Shown one piece after another: positions 34,470-46,184 of a stretch of DNA of 64,000 nt. The position numbers and the translations under genes are program-made. The stretch spans positions 278,309,426 to 278,373,425 of the forward strand of contig CP136063.1 in assembly GCA_032622095.1 (NCBI GenBank), given 5' to 3'. This DNA is from Siphonodentalium dalli (Eukaryota; Mollusca; Scaphopoda; Gadilida; Siphonodentaliidae). Positions within the stretch are counted from its first letter, which is position 1. Each line of letters begins with the position of its first letter. The notes beneath the pieces are model-generated. The model saw only the letters and a program-made list of their open reading frames with translations. It had not been told where the DNA came from and did no database searches.

Positions 34470-34965
34470 CTTAGTTGTCGAAAATATTCATATTTGTTCC
34501 AAACACCGTAAACAGAAAAATATTAAAACGCATACATTTTGGTTCAAATATACGATCACTATCGCGTAAACCTCATGCTCACATAAAGACCTACTAAATT
34601 TTACCTAAACAAGAGTCTGATTTTTGTTATAGAAGGCACCACAATGCTACTGGCTAATCACACACAAATGGTATAAACGCTCTTTATTATTTCCAAATAA
34701 GGAATTGAGCAACAAAGAACGCTCTTTATGTTTACCATCATAATATAAAGAAACACCAAGAAAGTAACTTTTTACGCTTTGTTTACATAACAATCGTCAA
34801 ATTTACGACAATAACATACTGTTTATGAGATATTTCTCATTTGTATATTAACAAAGTATGTCTATATTTGAATATTATTTTCGTTTGTAGCGGTTTTTGA
34901 CAGGTGGAAATATGTTCACAGGATACCCACCAAGGCCTTCCGTATACCTTTAAAGTATACTGCAA
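34470..34965 (+). repeat. Family B copy in the right palindrome arm
   Basis: Same orientation as 11050-11560 and inverse of 31962-32445. Shares CTTAGTTGTCGAAAATATTC at one end and GGATACCCACC at the other. Confidence 0.75.
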
Positions 34966-35543
34966 CTTTGTTTCTTGTCAATAGCAGAATACATAATGCT
35001 ATTAAGAAGTGACACAAAACACAGAACATTTTTTTTAATTATAAGTATTGAAGTATTGAGCAGTGAGAAATATTTGAGTCGAGGAAACCAGTAACGAAAG
35101 GCAGCGAATAATTGTTTACGTTCCAATGAATATTAAAATGTACTGAAAACAAACTGCTAATGGGTGCCAGACTTTCATAAACACAAATTATCTATTAATG
35201 GTGTAACGACATATTTCGTTACTAATTGTCTAAAAAAAATAGGGGATGGGGATGTTTGGATTTCTAGTTTAACGACATTTTTCGGTCTTTAATAGTTTAA
35301 TGACATTTTTCGGTCTTTATAATATCTCAAGATATAGGGGGTATTTGGATCTCTAGTTTAACGACATTTTTCGGTCTTTATAGTTTAACGACATTCTCGG
35401 TCTTTAATATTTCAAGATATAGGGGCCCTTAGTGGGTATTTGGATCTGTAGTTTAACGACATTTTTCGGTCTTTGATAGCAAAATGGAAGAAGTACATCT
35501 TTGGAAAGATGTGGTGGCCCTAAAAAGGAAAGTTGTTTGGTGA

Positions 35544-36521
35544 TCTTGAAATGCAGTTTTTCTGAACAGTCTTCCTTGATTAAAGTGATGTGAAACACTC
35601 CGGCAGACAACGGGCAGAGTGATCAAATAGAAATTAAGAATAATCTTTCTCAAAGTAGTTATTTGTTACGAATATTAATCCAAATGGATGATACACAACG
35701 TCATTCTTATATATTAGTTAAATGCAATGACTCTCGATGGCGAAATCATTTTTTTTAATTATAGCCGATAGTTGCGCCCCGAATCGAGATGTAAATATTT
35801 ACAATTTGGAGTAGTTCAGACGATGTTCTCTATGAAGTTGGGTGGTAGATTTTTGTGGAAATTTTCAGTGTTGATTTTAGTAGAATGATAACATTCCCCA
35901 GGTTGGCAAAGTGCGAGAGCACTAACTTATCAATTTCTCGCACCCGAAAAAGTCCATAACAAGTCCATAATATGTCTTTAAGCATATATATATAAATCTC
36001 CGAAAACCAAAATTCTAAAGCATTAAACGATTTCTTGAAATGCAGTTTTTCTGAACAGTCTTCCTTGATTAAAGTGATGTGAAACACTCCGGCAGACACC
36101 GGGCAGAGTGATCGAATAGAAATTAAGAATAATCTTTCTCAAAGTAGTTATTCGTTACGAATATTAATCCAAATGGATGATACACAACATCATTCTTATA
36201 TATTAGTTAAATGCAATGACTCTAGATGGCAAAATCATTTTTGTTTAATTATAGCCGATAGTTGCGCCCCGAATCGAGATGTAAATATTTACAATTTGGA
36301 GTAGTTCAGACGATGTTCTCTATGAAGTGGTGTGGCAGATTTTTTTGGAAATTTTCAGTGATGTTAGTAGAATGATAACATTCCCCAGGTTGGCAAAGTG
36401 CCTGAGCACTAACTTATCAATTTCTCGCACCCGAAAAAGTCCATAACAAGTCCATAATATGTCTTGAAGCATATATATAAATCTCCGAAAACCAAAATTC
36501 TAAAGCATTAAACGATTTGCT
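35544..36521 (-). repeat. Two-copy tandem duplication in the right palindrome arm
   Basis: Copies at 35544-36033 and 36034-36521 are the mirror of 30422-31369. Both keep the AACAGTCTTCC context with the 13-base segment that one left copy lost. Confidence 0.85.
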
Positions 36522-38448
36522 ATATTTCCAGGGCATATATTTCATCTGATTTTGCGAGAATTCATATCTACTTTTTCACGAGAATTCAGGGTAATTTGCG
36601 AGAATATTTACGAGAATCTAAATTTGGATTCTCGCCGAAATATAAGCCCTGATTTCACTCTGAAGTGTGCCTAAATGGCATAAATTGTACCGTGGTTCCC
36701 ATGTTCGCCAAAGTGGCATAAATTTATTTCAGGATAATACTAATTTTAGGCATTCATTTATATCACTGATATCAGGACAATAAATAGCGTGTTATAGAGT
36801 GTTATTGTTTATCGGTGTTGTTTTTGGAAGTGGTGGGAGTTAAATTTTTATACATTTCGACCCCCAATTAGTATTTCCGAACAAATGAATTATTAACAAG
36901 CGTGACATGACATCATTGACAAAGATAATTAACACCAATCTACAAGCAATTAAAGTCTTAAAATGAGCTAAAATTTAACATTTTCTTTAAAAAATTTACA
37001 TTTTTATCTCTCGCGACATAATTGTCACCAATAAAAACAAATTTGATTCATCGTGGAAGTTAGTCGGTGACTATAAATAATGTCACCATTCAACTGTATG
37101 TTGTTGAGCATATTTCAACCAATTTTGGAAGTTTAAATGAATATTTTGTTCACACGCAAAGTAATATTGACAAATTTCACGATTTTAGCCTGCTTCGTTG
37201 GGACCAAAATTTGTTGTGCACACTCAAGAAACGTCTACCGACACTCGCTAGGCCAAATTATACCATGACCATGCTATCAACTAGCTTGAAATTGGCAAAA
37301 CAATGAATTTTTTTTGGTTGAAAAAATTTACATGGTCCATAGGCATAGCTAGAGAACGATTATTTTTCGATAAAAACGAAAATAATGCGAAATGAGATTC
37401 GGCACTCGACAGAATTGTCCAGAATAACATATACGTGTCTTGTTATATGCGAAAAATTGACCTCATTCGATCAATTAGTCTCGTAATTCAGGAATGTGGA
37501 ATTCAGTGTTACTATACATGGCCGACGAAATTTTGAAATGTAAACACGCATCAAATTTACCTTTTGTGAGAATAACAAAAGCGCAACCTTGATCAAAGTA
37601 ATACAATACACAACAACACATAGAATAAAACCGATATAAACACGGTATACGTGAGAATAAGACGCGTATCCAGACAAGGAATTTGACATTTCTTCGCTTC
37701 GACGCTATAAATATATCTGACCCAGATAACCGATATCGATGCACAGCTATATTTTGCGCACGTCACTTTCCATATTTGGAATGTCCATATATGGGATATG
37801 TGTTAACCTCAATACCGATCAAGTTATCTTAGCATAAACATAAACTATATTGTAATTTATGCAACTACGACCCTGGTAACCCTGATAACTAATACAATAT
37901 ACCGGCCAATTCATTTTAAGATCGTTATTTCACTTTGCTTTAGGCATAAATACACTCTTGAACGCACATAAACGACCCATTGGCGTTAAATTAAATATAC
38001 TCGGTATTTATTAATATTAGTTTTTTATTGCTCAGTTTTGAGTTTGACCCTTGACACCTGTCAATATATTTGGGCTGAATTCATATGATGCGGTATTATT
38101 CCTCGAAATAAACAACAAAGCAGTCGTTACTTCGAAATGTCGTTTGGGCTAACATTTACACAAATCCTTCGCGTGTTCTCCTCAATTGGCACGCATGTTC
38201 TGAGCCGACACACAGGTTATCCCAGAAACTCCTGTGAAATAAACAGCCAAGGTTTGGCTGAAATTATCCTACTTTCGGTGAAAATGTTCTATTGGTGTTG
38301 TATTATTTGGAAAATTTCCAAAGAGTGTCAGGTTGTGAATTTCCAATGAGGTATCAATGGGATAATTCAACATAAGGAGCTGCAAGTGGAATTTCGCGAA
38401 CTAGGGAGGTTGATTCTGTGCAAGGGGGTGTGCATGTTCAGACGCAGG

Positions 38449-38776
38449 CCTGAGTTTAGTGTGCCTGTCATTTGCAGAATGAGGGCTAGCATCGCTAAAT
38501 TCACCTACTGGGGACCTCAGTCTGGTTAGGCCTCATCTTCTCTGGACAGTTTCGTTATTATAAAATTTCTATATAGAAACTTCTTCACATATATTCTATT
38601 ATTTTTTGGTTCAGTTTCTCTATATCCCCAAATTGGCCGAAGACAACAGTGAATAATCGAGGTCCCAATGGGTGTACATCATAATATTCACCATATGCGT
38701 GATAGTGTCACTAAATTCACCCTCTGGGACCTCATTCTGCAAATGACAGGCACACTACATGTATACACTCAGGCTT
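38449..38776. mobile_element. MITE of about 330 bp
   Basis: CCTGAGTTTAGTGTGCCTGT and CATTTGCAGAATGAG at the left are mirrored by CTCATTCTGCAAATGACAGG and CACACTACATGTATACACTCAGG at the right. The middle also mirrors around CTAAATTCACC. No coding content; the target duplication is unclear. Confidence 0.7.
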
Positions 38777-39562
38777 GTGCGGTTGGCAATTCCGGACACC
38801 CCAAAGGTAACCCTTTATATATGCATGTCCTTGAATGCAAATTTTAAGGTCCAGAACCCCTCGGCCGCAATATGAGAACATCTGAACCTGAAAACTGCAA
38901 AAATCCTACAGATGTAACTCCAGGAAAATTCAGGCCTCGATTTTTAAAACTTAATTAGCAGTTTTTGACTGGCCACCGAAGAGTGATCAGGACCCATCGA
39001 TCAACCCAGTGGGAGAACATTTTGAAATCTGAACCTGAAAACTGCAAAATCCCAGCATCTAGACTGGCACATTGCAACTCTCCAAGTATTGGAAATTTCC
39101 GGTCTAATACCCGGTAAGGTTGGAAAATTTCAAACTCGTGGCCATTTAAATCCCAAGATTTTGACCAAAAGTATGCAGGAATTAAATATATGTTGGTATA
39201 AACACAACAAATTCGCCACTGATAATCCGTTGGAAAATCAAACTATACGAGAACACGCTCAACCTATTGTTGGTGAGAAATTTCCAACTATACTGTTGTG
39301 TCAGGTATGAAATTTCCACCTATTGAAATTTGTTACGAAAGTTGGGTGGGTGAGACACCCCCTTAACCACATCCGTGTGTTTGTCCCGTATCAGTATGAC
39401 CGTATTATCAGCTGCAACGGAAGGTGAGCGTTACAGTACATACGTGACCATACAATAGAATACACATACATCACAATACACGGCACGCTATCACAAGGTC
39501 GTCCCAGTTAGAAACTGTAACTGTTATCAGTTGTAAACCATGACCATACGCGTGATTTGAAG
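38777..39562. other. Upstream region of MIOX
   Basis: Holds a duplicated phrase, ATCTGAACCTGAAAACTGCAA (about 38880 and 39029), and no supported gene. The 73-codon frame at 39089 has no family signature. The last 200 bp may include MIOX control elements, but none is identifiable by sequence alone. Confidence 0.45.
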
Positions 39563-39570
39563 TATATAAG
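39563..39570 (+). promoter_or_regulatory. TATA box of MIOX
   Basis: TATATAAG lies 79 bp before the MIOX ATG. With the usual spacing of about 30 bp, transcription would start near 39593 and leave an untranslated leader of about 50 bases with no intron. Confidence 0.65.
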
Positions 39571-39641
39571 CAGCTCGATCAATAACATTCATATACATGT
39601 GAGGTGTTGGACTCGAAATCATTAGCGACGAATTCAACACG

Positions 39642-40502
39642 ATGGCGACAACTGAGGCGAGCACTCGTGTCATAGAACTGGAAGACCCGTCTGAGTATAG
39701 ACCGGAGTTCAAGGCGAAGGATGATTACAGGAATTACAACGTGCATAACACACCAGAAAGGGTCGTAAATATATACAAATTAATACACACCAACCAGACC
39801 CTGCAATTCGCGAAATCTTCCTTGGAAAAATGGGGGAAGCTCGACCACACAAAAATGACAATCATGGACGCCGTTTACTCATTGGACACTTTAGTAGACC
39901 AAAGTGATCCGGACATTGATTTTCCCAACTCGGAGCATGCTTTCCAGACCGCTGAGGCACTGCGTCGAGCACACCCGGATAAAGATTGGCTGCATCTGAC
40001 TGGATTGATACACGATCTTGGAAAGCTATTGGCAATCTGGGACGTGCCGCAATGGGCGGTCGTCGGGGATACGTTCCCGGTTGGATGTAAACCGGCTGAT
40101 TCCGTTGTATTCGGACCGCAACACTTTGCGGACAACCCAGATATTAAAGATCCTAAACTGAACACGAAGCTTGGTATATATGAGGAACATTGCGGACTGA
40201 AGGATGTATTCATGTCGTTTGGGCACGACGAATATATGTACAGGGTTCTGAAAGGTAACGCATGCAACCTTCCAGAGGAGGCCTTCTACATTGTTCGGTT
40301 TCATTCGTTTTACCCGTGGCATGGCGCCGATCATTATTCATATCTTTGTGACAACCAAGACTTGGAAATGGTCAAATGGGTCAAGGAATTCAGCAAATTC
40401 GACCTTTATTCGAAAAGTGCGATAACTCAGGACAGAAATCAGTTGGTGGATTATTATCAAGGACTGATTGACAAGTATATTCCAGGTGAACTTAATTGGT
40501 GA
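39642..40502 (+). CDS. MIOX: Inositol oxygenase (myo-inositol oxygenase), intronless
   Basis: It encodes a 286-residue enzyme that uses a di-iron centre and O2 to cleave myo-inositol to D-glucuronate, the first committed step of inositol breakdown, in the cytosol. Length matches the animal family (about 285). All expected metal ligands are present, each one residue later than in human MIOX: His99 (SEHAFQTAE), His124-Asp125 (GLIHDLGK), His195 (SFGHDEYM), His221 (RFHSFYPWH) and Asp254 (KFDLYSK). The conserved stretches QWAVVGDTFPVGC, YYQGLIDKY and the C-terminal W are intact. The ATG at 39642 is in frame with a normal N-terminus and follows a TATA box. The whole reading frame is one exon, whereas MIOX in vertebrates has many introns. 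That suggests an old retrocopy with an acquired promoter, or lineage-specific intron loss. No stop, frameshift or poly(A) scar is visible, and no AATAAA is seen just after the stop. Confidence 0.97.
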   Translation: MATTEASTRVIELEDPSEYRPEFKAKDDYRNYNVHNTPERVVNIYKLIHTNQTLQFAKSSLEKWGKLDHTKMTIMDAVYSLDTLVDQSDPDIDFPNSEHAFQTAEALRRAHPDKDWLHLTGLIHDLGKLLAIWDVPQWAVVGDTFPVGCKPADSVVFGPQHFADNPDIKDPKLNTKLGIYEEHCGLKDVFMSFGHDEYMYRVLKGNACNLPEEAFYIVRFHSFYPWHGADHYSYLCDNQDLEMVKWVKEFSKFDLYSKSAITQDRNQLVDYYQGLIDKYIPGELNW

Positions 40503-40623
40503 AGAAACAACCCGTTCATATATAATACTTTTCATTCTGTGGGCGGTTAATATATACGCTTGTAATATTTGCTTATTATAGAGGTGTATCCAGAGTTCCT
40601 GACCTCCAGTTACAACATAATAG
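40503..40623 (+). other. MIOX 3' region
   Basis: About 120 bp between the stop codon and the duplicated flank. TATAATAC and TGTAATATTT words are present but no canonical AATAAA, so the polyadenylation site is not assigned. Confidence 0.5.
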
Positions 40624-41125
40624 CGAGTTTGCGATTTCAAACGGGTACGGGTACCGGTACGGGTACTGGTAGCTACCCGTACCGGTACACGTTTTGAAAT
40701 CGCAAACTGTTTTACGGGTAGAATTAAGCATATCGACGGGTATAGTGTATGGTGAGCCAATTGCAGCACAATATATATGATATAGAGAAATTGTTATCCG
40801 CATTCGCTTTCTTGGCCGACGTTATACTTGCTGTTATGGTTATATGATGGACATCTGCGTGGATAACGGATTGCATTAACCAGGGACGAGGCGAAAGTGG
40901 AAGGGGTTGGCGTCTTTCTTTGACTCATTTTGGTAACATTTTCAATAATTAGCTTTCATAAGTAATTTCCCAGACCGTTCGAGTGTCGTCTAGAACAGAT
41001 GGAATTTTCTGACTGAGAAAATATGTTATGATAGCACAAATATACAATTACGCTAATTTAATAATCCAACCATTATTCGGTGTAAAATGTGTTGGTTTAG
41101 ACCCAGGGTCCAAGAATGTCCTACA
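40624..41125 (+). repeat. Segmental duplicate, copy 1 (partner 63480-63990)
   Basis: It begins with a hairpin (40626-40708), then shares GTAGAATTAAGCATATCGAC, ATGGTGAGCCAA, GCATTCGCTTT, TTGGCCGACGTTATACTT, AGGGACGAG and TTTAGACCCAGGGTCC in the same order with the window's last 500 bp. Similarity is moderate, so this is an old duplication or a dispersed repeat. Confidence 0.75.
40626..40708. repeat. GGTAC-rich hairpin
   Basis: AGTTTGCGATTTCAAACGGG at the left pairs with CGTTTTGAAATCGCAAACT at the right. The middle is built of GGTAC/GTACC and GGGTAC words around TAGCTA. A close relative is at 63482-63562, and a partial, degenerate inverse (GTACCCGTACCCGTCC then TATCGCAAACTCGCTATTA) at 43477-43523. 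Confidence 0.8.
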
Positions 41126-41339
41126 TGCATGCACTTTTAGTCAGATATAAGACCGAAATTGCCCCTTATATTAGTTGGGGAATATTTAGTCATATAACTG
41201 GTAATGGGTTGGAATCTTTCGAAGGGTCGGGCAAGGGAATATTCATCCCAAGAACTTGGATATTTGTCTGGGTTTAAACCCGGATGTAGGTAGAACAAGA
41301 GCTACACTGGGCGTGCAAAATACCCCCTCTCTTGGGTCG

Positions 41340-42010
41340 GCGGAAACTGGTAAAAAAAAGGGGCATAACTCTGGTAAAAATTGGCGGACGGAACTCAAAT
41401 TTGAACTTGACCTGTGTTTTGGTGGGAGAAAGTAATATACCAAATTATCATTGAATCCGATAAGCTCTAGTAAAGTTATCACCCGGACAACAAATTTCAG
41501 GGATTTTCTAAGTCAAATTACGTCAAATAAGGGGCATAACTCCGGTGAAAATTGGTGGACGGACTTTAGCTGTAATTCGATATATGTAATCCACAAAAAA
41601 CGGGTTTTGCGTATACACATTCCAAAATCGAGTTATCATCCGGAAACCAAAAAACATAAGAAAAACAATATTTTCTGAGTCTAAAAAGGGGCATAACTCT
41701 GTGTTTTGGTGGGAGAAAGTAATATACCAAATTTGGATTCATTCCGATAAACTATACTAAAGTTATCATCCGGACAACAAATTTCAAGGATTTTCTAAGT
41801 AAAAAAATGTCAAATAAGGGGCATAACTCCGGTGAAAATTGGCGGGCGGAACCCAAATTCGAACTTGAACTTACTTTTCGGCTAATAAACCCACATACCA
41901 AATTTTATTGAATTTGGTTCACTCTAACTAAAGTTATCATCCGGAAACCAGGTTAACGGACGGACGCCCGGACGGACAGACCAATACTATAATGCGGCCG
42001 TTTTTTCGAA
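41340..42010 (+). repeat. Mollusc-type tandem repeat ('GGGGCATAACTC' family)
   Basis: About four degenerate units of roughly 120-180 bp contain AAGGGGCATAACTC, GAAAATTGGCGG, GAACCCAAATTCGAACTTG and AAAGTTATCATCCGGA. It ends with GGACGGACGCCCGGACGGAC near 41965. Repeats of this type are widespread in bivalves and gastropods (from memory, not searched). Confidence 0.75.
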
Positions 42011-43476
42011 CGAGCGTATAAAAATCAAACTTGTTAAATATAAAGGGTGTTTAATGGTACACTATTCATTATATGGTTCGAATAAAGAGCGTTTGCTTCA
42101 CGTCTATGCGAAATAAAGAAAACAGCTAAAAGTCGATATGATGACGGTAAGATTGTGCCGAGTATGAGGTGTGTATATCAGTATTTGGTGTCACTATCGG
42201 CCACTACAATATACAACAGTCTTGGGGTTCAAATGCTCCATGTCCGTTCAAAAGTCAAATATCTATATTAAAATGAGAAATCAGTCACCACCACATAAGG
42301 TACAATAACTGAACGGTTGTATTCAATCGTGTAACACATTCACGGTGTACTTATGCCCATGCACAAAGGGTCGATAGGGGACGTGGCGAGAGGGTGTGTG
42401 TATCGCCCTAACTTTTGTCAACAGTTGGATATTGCAAAACATACGTTGAAATTATTCTGTCGTTCAGTTTGATTTTCCAAAAATGTATTAGTGGGGATTT
42501 TTTTTTTATAGTTTTAGACCAACATTCGCAAATATTCCTACTTTTGGTAGAAAAACATTCGGGCTATATGGTCAACAGCAGGTTGGAAATATCCAACAAA
42601 TGTAAAGCTTGAGGAAAGTCAATAATTTATCAATTTTCATGTTCAGATTTCAAAACGTTCTCACACCAGACCGAACCATGGTCGACCCGGTATGCCCTGG
42701 TCTAACCACATTCAGTGGCTCGTCAATACTGATAATTAATTTGTGAAAAACAAACCAGGGCGTGAATTTGCCTGGTGTTAGACCACTAGATGTTATGATT
42801 TTGCAATTTCCAGGTTCATATCTACAAAACTGTTCTCGTACTGCATGGTCGGCAAGATGGACCCCCCCCCATCACAGGACTTCTGCAACAAGACTACTGA
42901 TCCATTTAGAACAGTCCACAATAATATTCAGGACAGTGAAGGATCAGTTGGGGGGGGGGGGGGAATCAGAGCCCAACGGCGTGCACAATTTGAATTACGC
43001 ACAAACCTCTGTTTGGTGTGGTTTAAGGGGGTGTATAGTTGGGAATTTGAAGGTGGACACACCTTCTCAACGCGGAGACCCCCTATAATTACGTCCCTGT
43101 GTCGAGACTGCGTATAGCACCGCCAACTCACTCTCTTAATCATAACGTGTCATTACTTGAGTGAAGACAGTTGTCAGTAAACAAATCGGCGTTCCATAGT
43201 TATCTTAGTGTTAGAAGCCGCCTCGATACTTTGAACATAAAACATGGCTTAAATGACAAATGTATCAATGAGATTTGGCAATGAAATCGTGCAATAAATA
43301 GATTAATGCATAGCTGACTGTTATTTCGTAGAACTAATGTACTTTTGAGTGAGAAAACTTTAGCGAAAGACTACCAGTCAATGGGATACATCTACCCGTT
43401 CCAAATCCCTATCGCTTTATGTGCTGCATTCAAAGTACGCAAATGACCGTGACGATTTTCACCGATCTACCTGGAT
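42011..43476. other. Unassigned DNA, no gene
   Basis: Contains AATAAAGAGCGTTTG words as in family B (42083), a C-run at 42864-42872 and a G-run at 42949-42962. Frames at 42415, 42762 and 42928 cross homopolymers and have no family signature. Confidence 0.45.
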
Positions 43477-43660
43477 CTACCGGTACCCGTACCCGTCCGA
43501 CGGGTATCGCAAACTCGCTATTAACTCCATTTTAACAGTTTTTATATTGTTCCCCTGAAATTTTTTTGAGAATGAAATGTGATTATTTATGGTGCATGGA
43601 GGAAACGGTACTGATGCGTCAACAAATGAAAGAGACTGTTTGGAGAGCTAGGATTAAACC

Positions 43661-43732
43661 TTCATTGAGACAGTCTTCATACGATGAGTTGAATGCTTCA
43701 TTGAGACAGTCTCCATACGATGAGTTGAATGC
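43661..43732 (+). repeat. 36-bp direct tandem duplication
   Basis: TTCATTGAGACAGTCTTCAT with ACGATGAGTTGAATGC is repeated twice, in frame within a 116-codon ORF (43566-43916) as a 12-residue repeat, SLRQSSYDELNA. The ORF resembles no family I know and I do not call it a gene. Confidence 0.8.
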
Positions 43733-43740
43733 TTCGTTCC

Positions 43741-44275
43741 ATCTATTGAAGACATTTTTTTTTCAAATGAAGCTGAAACAAGACTTGAATCAAGAACAGA
43801 AGTTAGTCTTTGAGCCGGATCCATTAATAATATCACATCATACATCTCTCACTGTGGGGATCTGTTCCTCGAAAACTCATTCCGCCCGAGCAAAATTCCC
43901 ATTCCGAGCGGTATAGAAGGTCCGATTAAGCTAAAGATTTGTTCGATTACCATGCATGCATGTTTACTAATTGGTGTATTTTGAGGGAGCAACTTATGTG
44001 ATGATATATTAAAAGATAGGACTTGTTTCCGAGGTATTTTACTCTTCGGATACTTATTCTTTAGTCCCGTATATAGCACGGGGAACCAAATTACAAGAGT
44101 TTAAGAACTTTGCACACTCACATCCACACACGAAGATGAAAAGTATTGTGTACAAACTGTGCATTTTGAAATCACCGTTTTCATCCTTTTGCTGGCTTAT
44201 TTAGGCAACAAAATGATCGGGGAACATGTCCCGGTTGACGCTGGAGGTAACCATGAACACAATATGTTATTAAAC
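43741..44275. other. Unassigned DNA
   Basis: No gene recognised. The sequence TTCCTCGAAAACTCATTCCG (43867) recurs in altered, inverted form near 44360 (GGAATGGTTTTTCGAGGAAC). Confidence 0.4.
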
Positions 44276-44774
44276 TTAAAGTTTTTCGGCTTGTAAATTT
44301 GAACATTACTCGATCGACAAGCGGAATAACTCACAACGGAATCGGCATTTGCTCGGGCGGAATGGTTTTTCGAGGAACGGGTCCCTCACCATGCTCACAG
44401 TGATCTCTGTTATACAATTGAATAAATTTTCATGCTTTTCAAAACTGTCAATCTCTGTGTATGTAATGCTTCAGCGCAAATAGATTATTTGCGCAATTAG
44501 GTTATTTGCGCAAATTAACTATAAAGCCTTACATGCACAGGTCTGGGTGAACCACTAATCGATCTATATTAGACCGATCTAAAATATACCGATCAGTCTT
44601 CATGGCACAGTGCTCACTGATGTAAGAGAAGGAACTCTAAATGTTTTGAATATTGAAATTTTGTTTGTTTAATTTTAGATTTGTACATGGCTTTCAAAAT
44701 AAATCAGAAATAATTTGTGACACATGTCAAGTCTGTGATATTTATTGGTTTAACAGCTACTTGATTGTTCTTAA
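44276..44774 (+). repeat. Direct repeat C, copy 1
   Basis: It starts TTAAAGTTTTTCGGCTTGTA and ends ACTTGATTGTTCTTAA. It is nearly identical to 45347-46235 apart from one insertion there. It includes a small tandem, TTATTTGCGCAA, at 44485-44514. It lacks TG/CA ends, so it is not an LTR. Confidence 0.85.
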
Positions 44775-45346
44775 ATGGGTACTGTACGCCATTTTCAATA
44801 AATTTCCGGTGATAACAACGATCTATTATCGATAATATATAGAAACATAAGTAATTTGAGTCGAAGATGTATTCTGTAAACGCTCAGGTTAATAGGCTAT
44901 CTTAAAATTTAATAATTTAAAAGTTAATAATTTAATATAAATTGAATTTATGGCTGGAGCCATAAAATGGCGTAAATTAAAATACGAATTTCCTTGTACA
45001 AGACGTAATCAAATTATAATTGAGGGATAGCTGGATTAGTAAACCCATTGCACACACGATCGTTTGAAACATTATGCTGATACGGGGAGAAAACTCAAGC
45101 CACTCACTGACTAATGAGTACATGGGACTAGTATGCATATAATATAACTTTTATTTGATACATTTGGTTGAAAACTGTACAAACATTACTCGGCAACAAC
45201 AATTTGTATTTTTGCATTCCGGTAAATTTGCCATCCGTAACACTACTTCGTACTCAACAGACTTTCAAATAATGGAAAAATTGTTACCTTATTCTCCAAC
45301 TCAGAGACTATAGAAACCAACAACAACATTTGGGTACAGTATCCCT
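44775..45346. mobile_element. 572-bp TTAA-flanked MITE between the two C repeats
   Basis: The ends are ATGGGTACTGTA (44775-44786) and, on the minus strand, AGGGATACTGTA (45346-45335). TTAA is on both sides (44771-44774 and 45347-45350). The end sequence resembles the 5.1-kb element at 4761 (ATGGGAACTGTTAA). No coding content. Confidence 0.6.
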
Positions 45347-45967
45347 TTAAAGTTTTCGGCTTGTAAATTTGAAAATTACTCGATCAACAAGCGGAATAAC
45401 TCACAACGGAGGCGGCATTTGCTCGGGCCCAATGGTTTCTCGAGGAACAGGTCCCTCACAGTGATCTAGCTCTGTTATACAATTGAATAAATTTTCATGC
45501 TTTTCAAAACTGTCAATCTCGGTGTATGTAATGCTTTAGCGCAAATAGGTTATTTGCGCAATTAGGTTATTTGCGCAAATTAACTATAAAGCCTTACATA
45601 CACAGGTCTGGGTGAACCACTAATCGATCTATATTAGACCGATCTAAAATATACCGATCAGTCTTCATGGAACAGTGATCACTGATGTAAGAGAGGGAGC
45701 TCTAAATGTTTTGAATATTGAAATTTTGTTTGTTTAATTTTAGATTTGTACATGTCTTTCAAAATAAATCAGAAATAATTTGTGACACATGTCAAGTCTG
45801 TGATATTTATTGGTTTAACCCTTTACCCAACAAACCGGCCAAAACCGGCCAAATAAAGCTTCAACAGCCTAAAATATCTTCGGTCTGTCTCAATAGAACC
45901 ATACAAATATGGATATCATTGGAACCGGCTCCTTGACCACATTGTGATAGTTACAGTTATGCCCTGT

Positions 45968-46036
45968 GCCAATGCATTCTCTTATATATGCGAGTCGACC
46001 ATAGGTCGACTCGCATATATAAGAGAATGCATTGGC
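45968..46036. repeat. Perfect 69-bp palindrome 1
   Basis: Two 33-base arms (GCCAATGCATTCTCTTATAT... CGAGTCGACC and its inverse) meet at a 3-base centre. A single strand would form a very stable hairpin. Confidence 0.9.
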
Positions 46037-46115
46037 CTAAAAAAAATCTTTTTTTAACACTTTTTACCATTTTTTCTTACATTCTTTAACAATTTTATAA
46101 TTTTTAATGTGTTAA

Positions 46116-46184
46116 GCCAATGCATTCTCTTATATATGCGAGGCGACCTATGGTCGACTCGCATATATAAGAGAATGCATTGGC
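46116..46184. repeat. Near-perfect 69-bp palindrome 2
   Basis: Same sequence as palindrome 1 except one arm base (GAGGCGACC versus GAGTCGACC) and the loop. The outer words CCCTGTGCC (45962) and GGCACAGGG (46182) also pair, so the two hairpins lie inside one larger inverted repeat. Confidence 0.9.

Larger units (their letters stand above)
33621..38264 (-). repeat. Right arm of the 9.6-kb palindrome
   Basis: Reverse complement of 28663-33208. It is 98 bp longer. That is almost exactly explained by the 75-bp MITE plus 9-bp duplication at 33825-33917 and the 13-bp segment lost from the left arm. Confidence 0.9.

Noticed and set aside
28663-38264. Short ORFs (for example 29128-29646, 31274-31510, 37067-37306) as genes
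   Set aside because: They recur inverted in the other arm, are AT-rich and lack family signatures. Conservation between arms only reflects palindrome identity.
28663-38264. Palindrome as a classic TIR transposon
   Set aside because: No direct duplication was found at the outer borders (ACAAATC versus TATCCTA), so I leave it as an inverted duplication of unknown origin.
43566-43916. 116-codon ORF with a 12-residue repeat
   Set aside because: No recognisable domain, a 36-bp tandem explains part of its length, and no promoter or splice context is visible.
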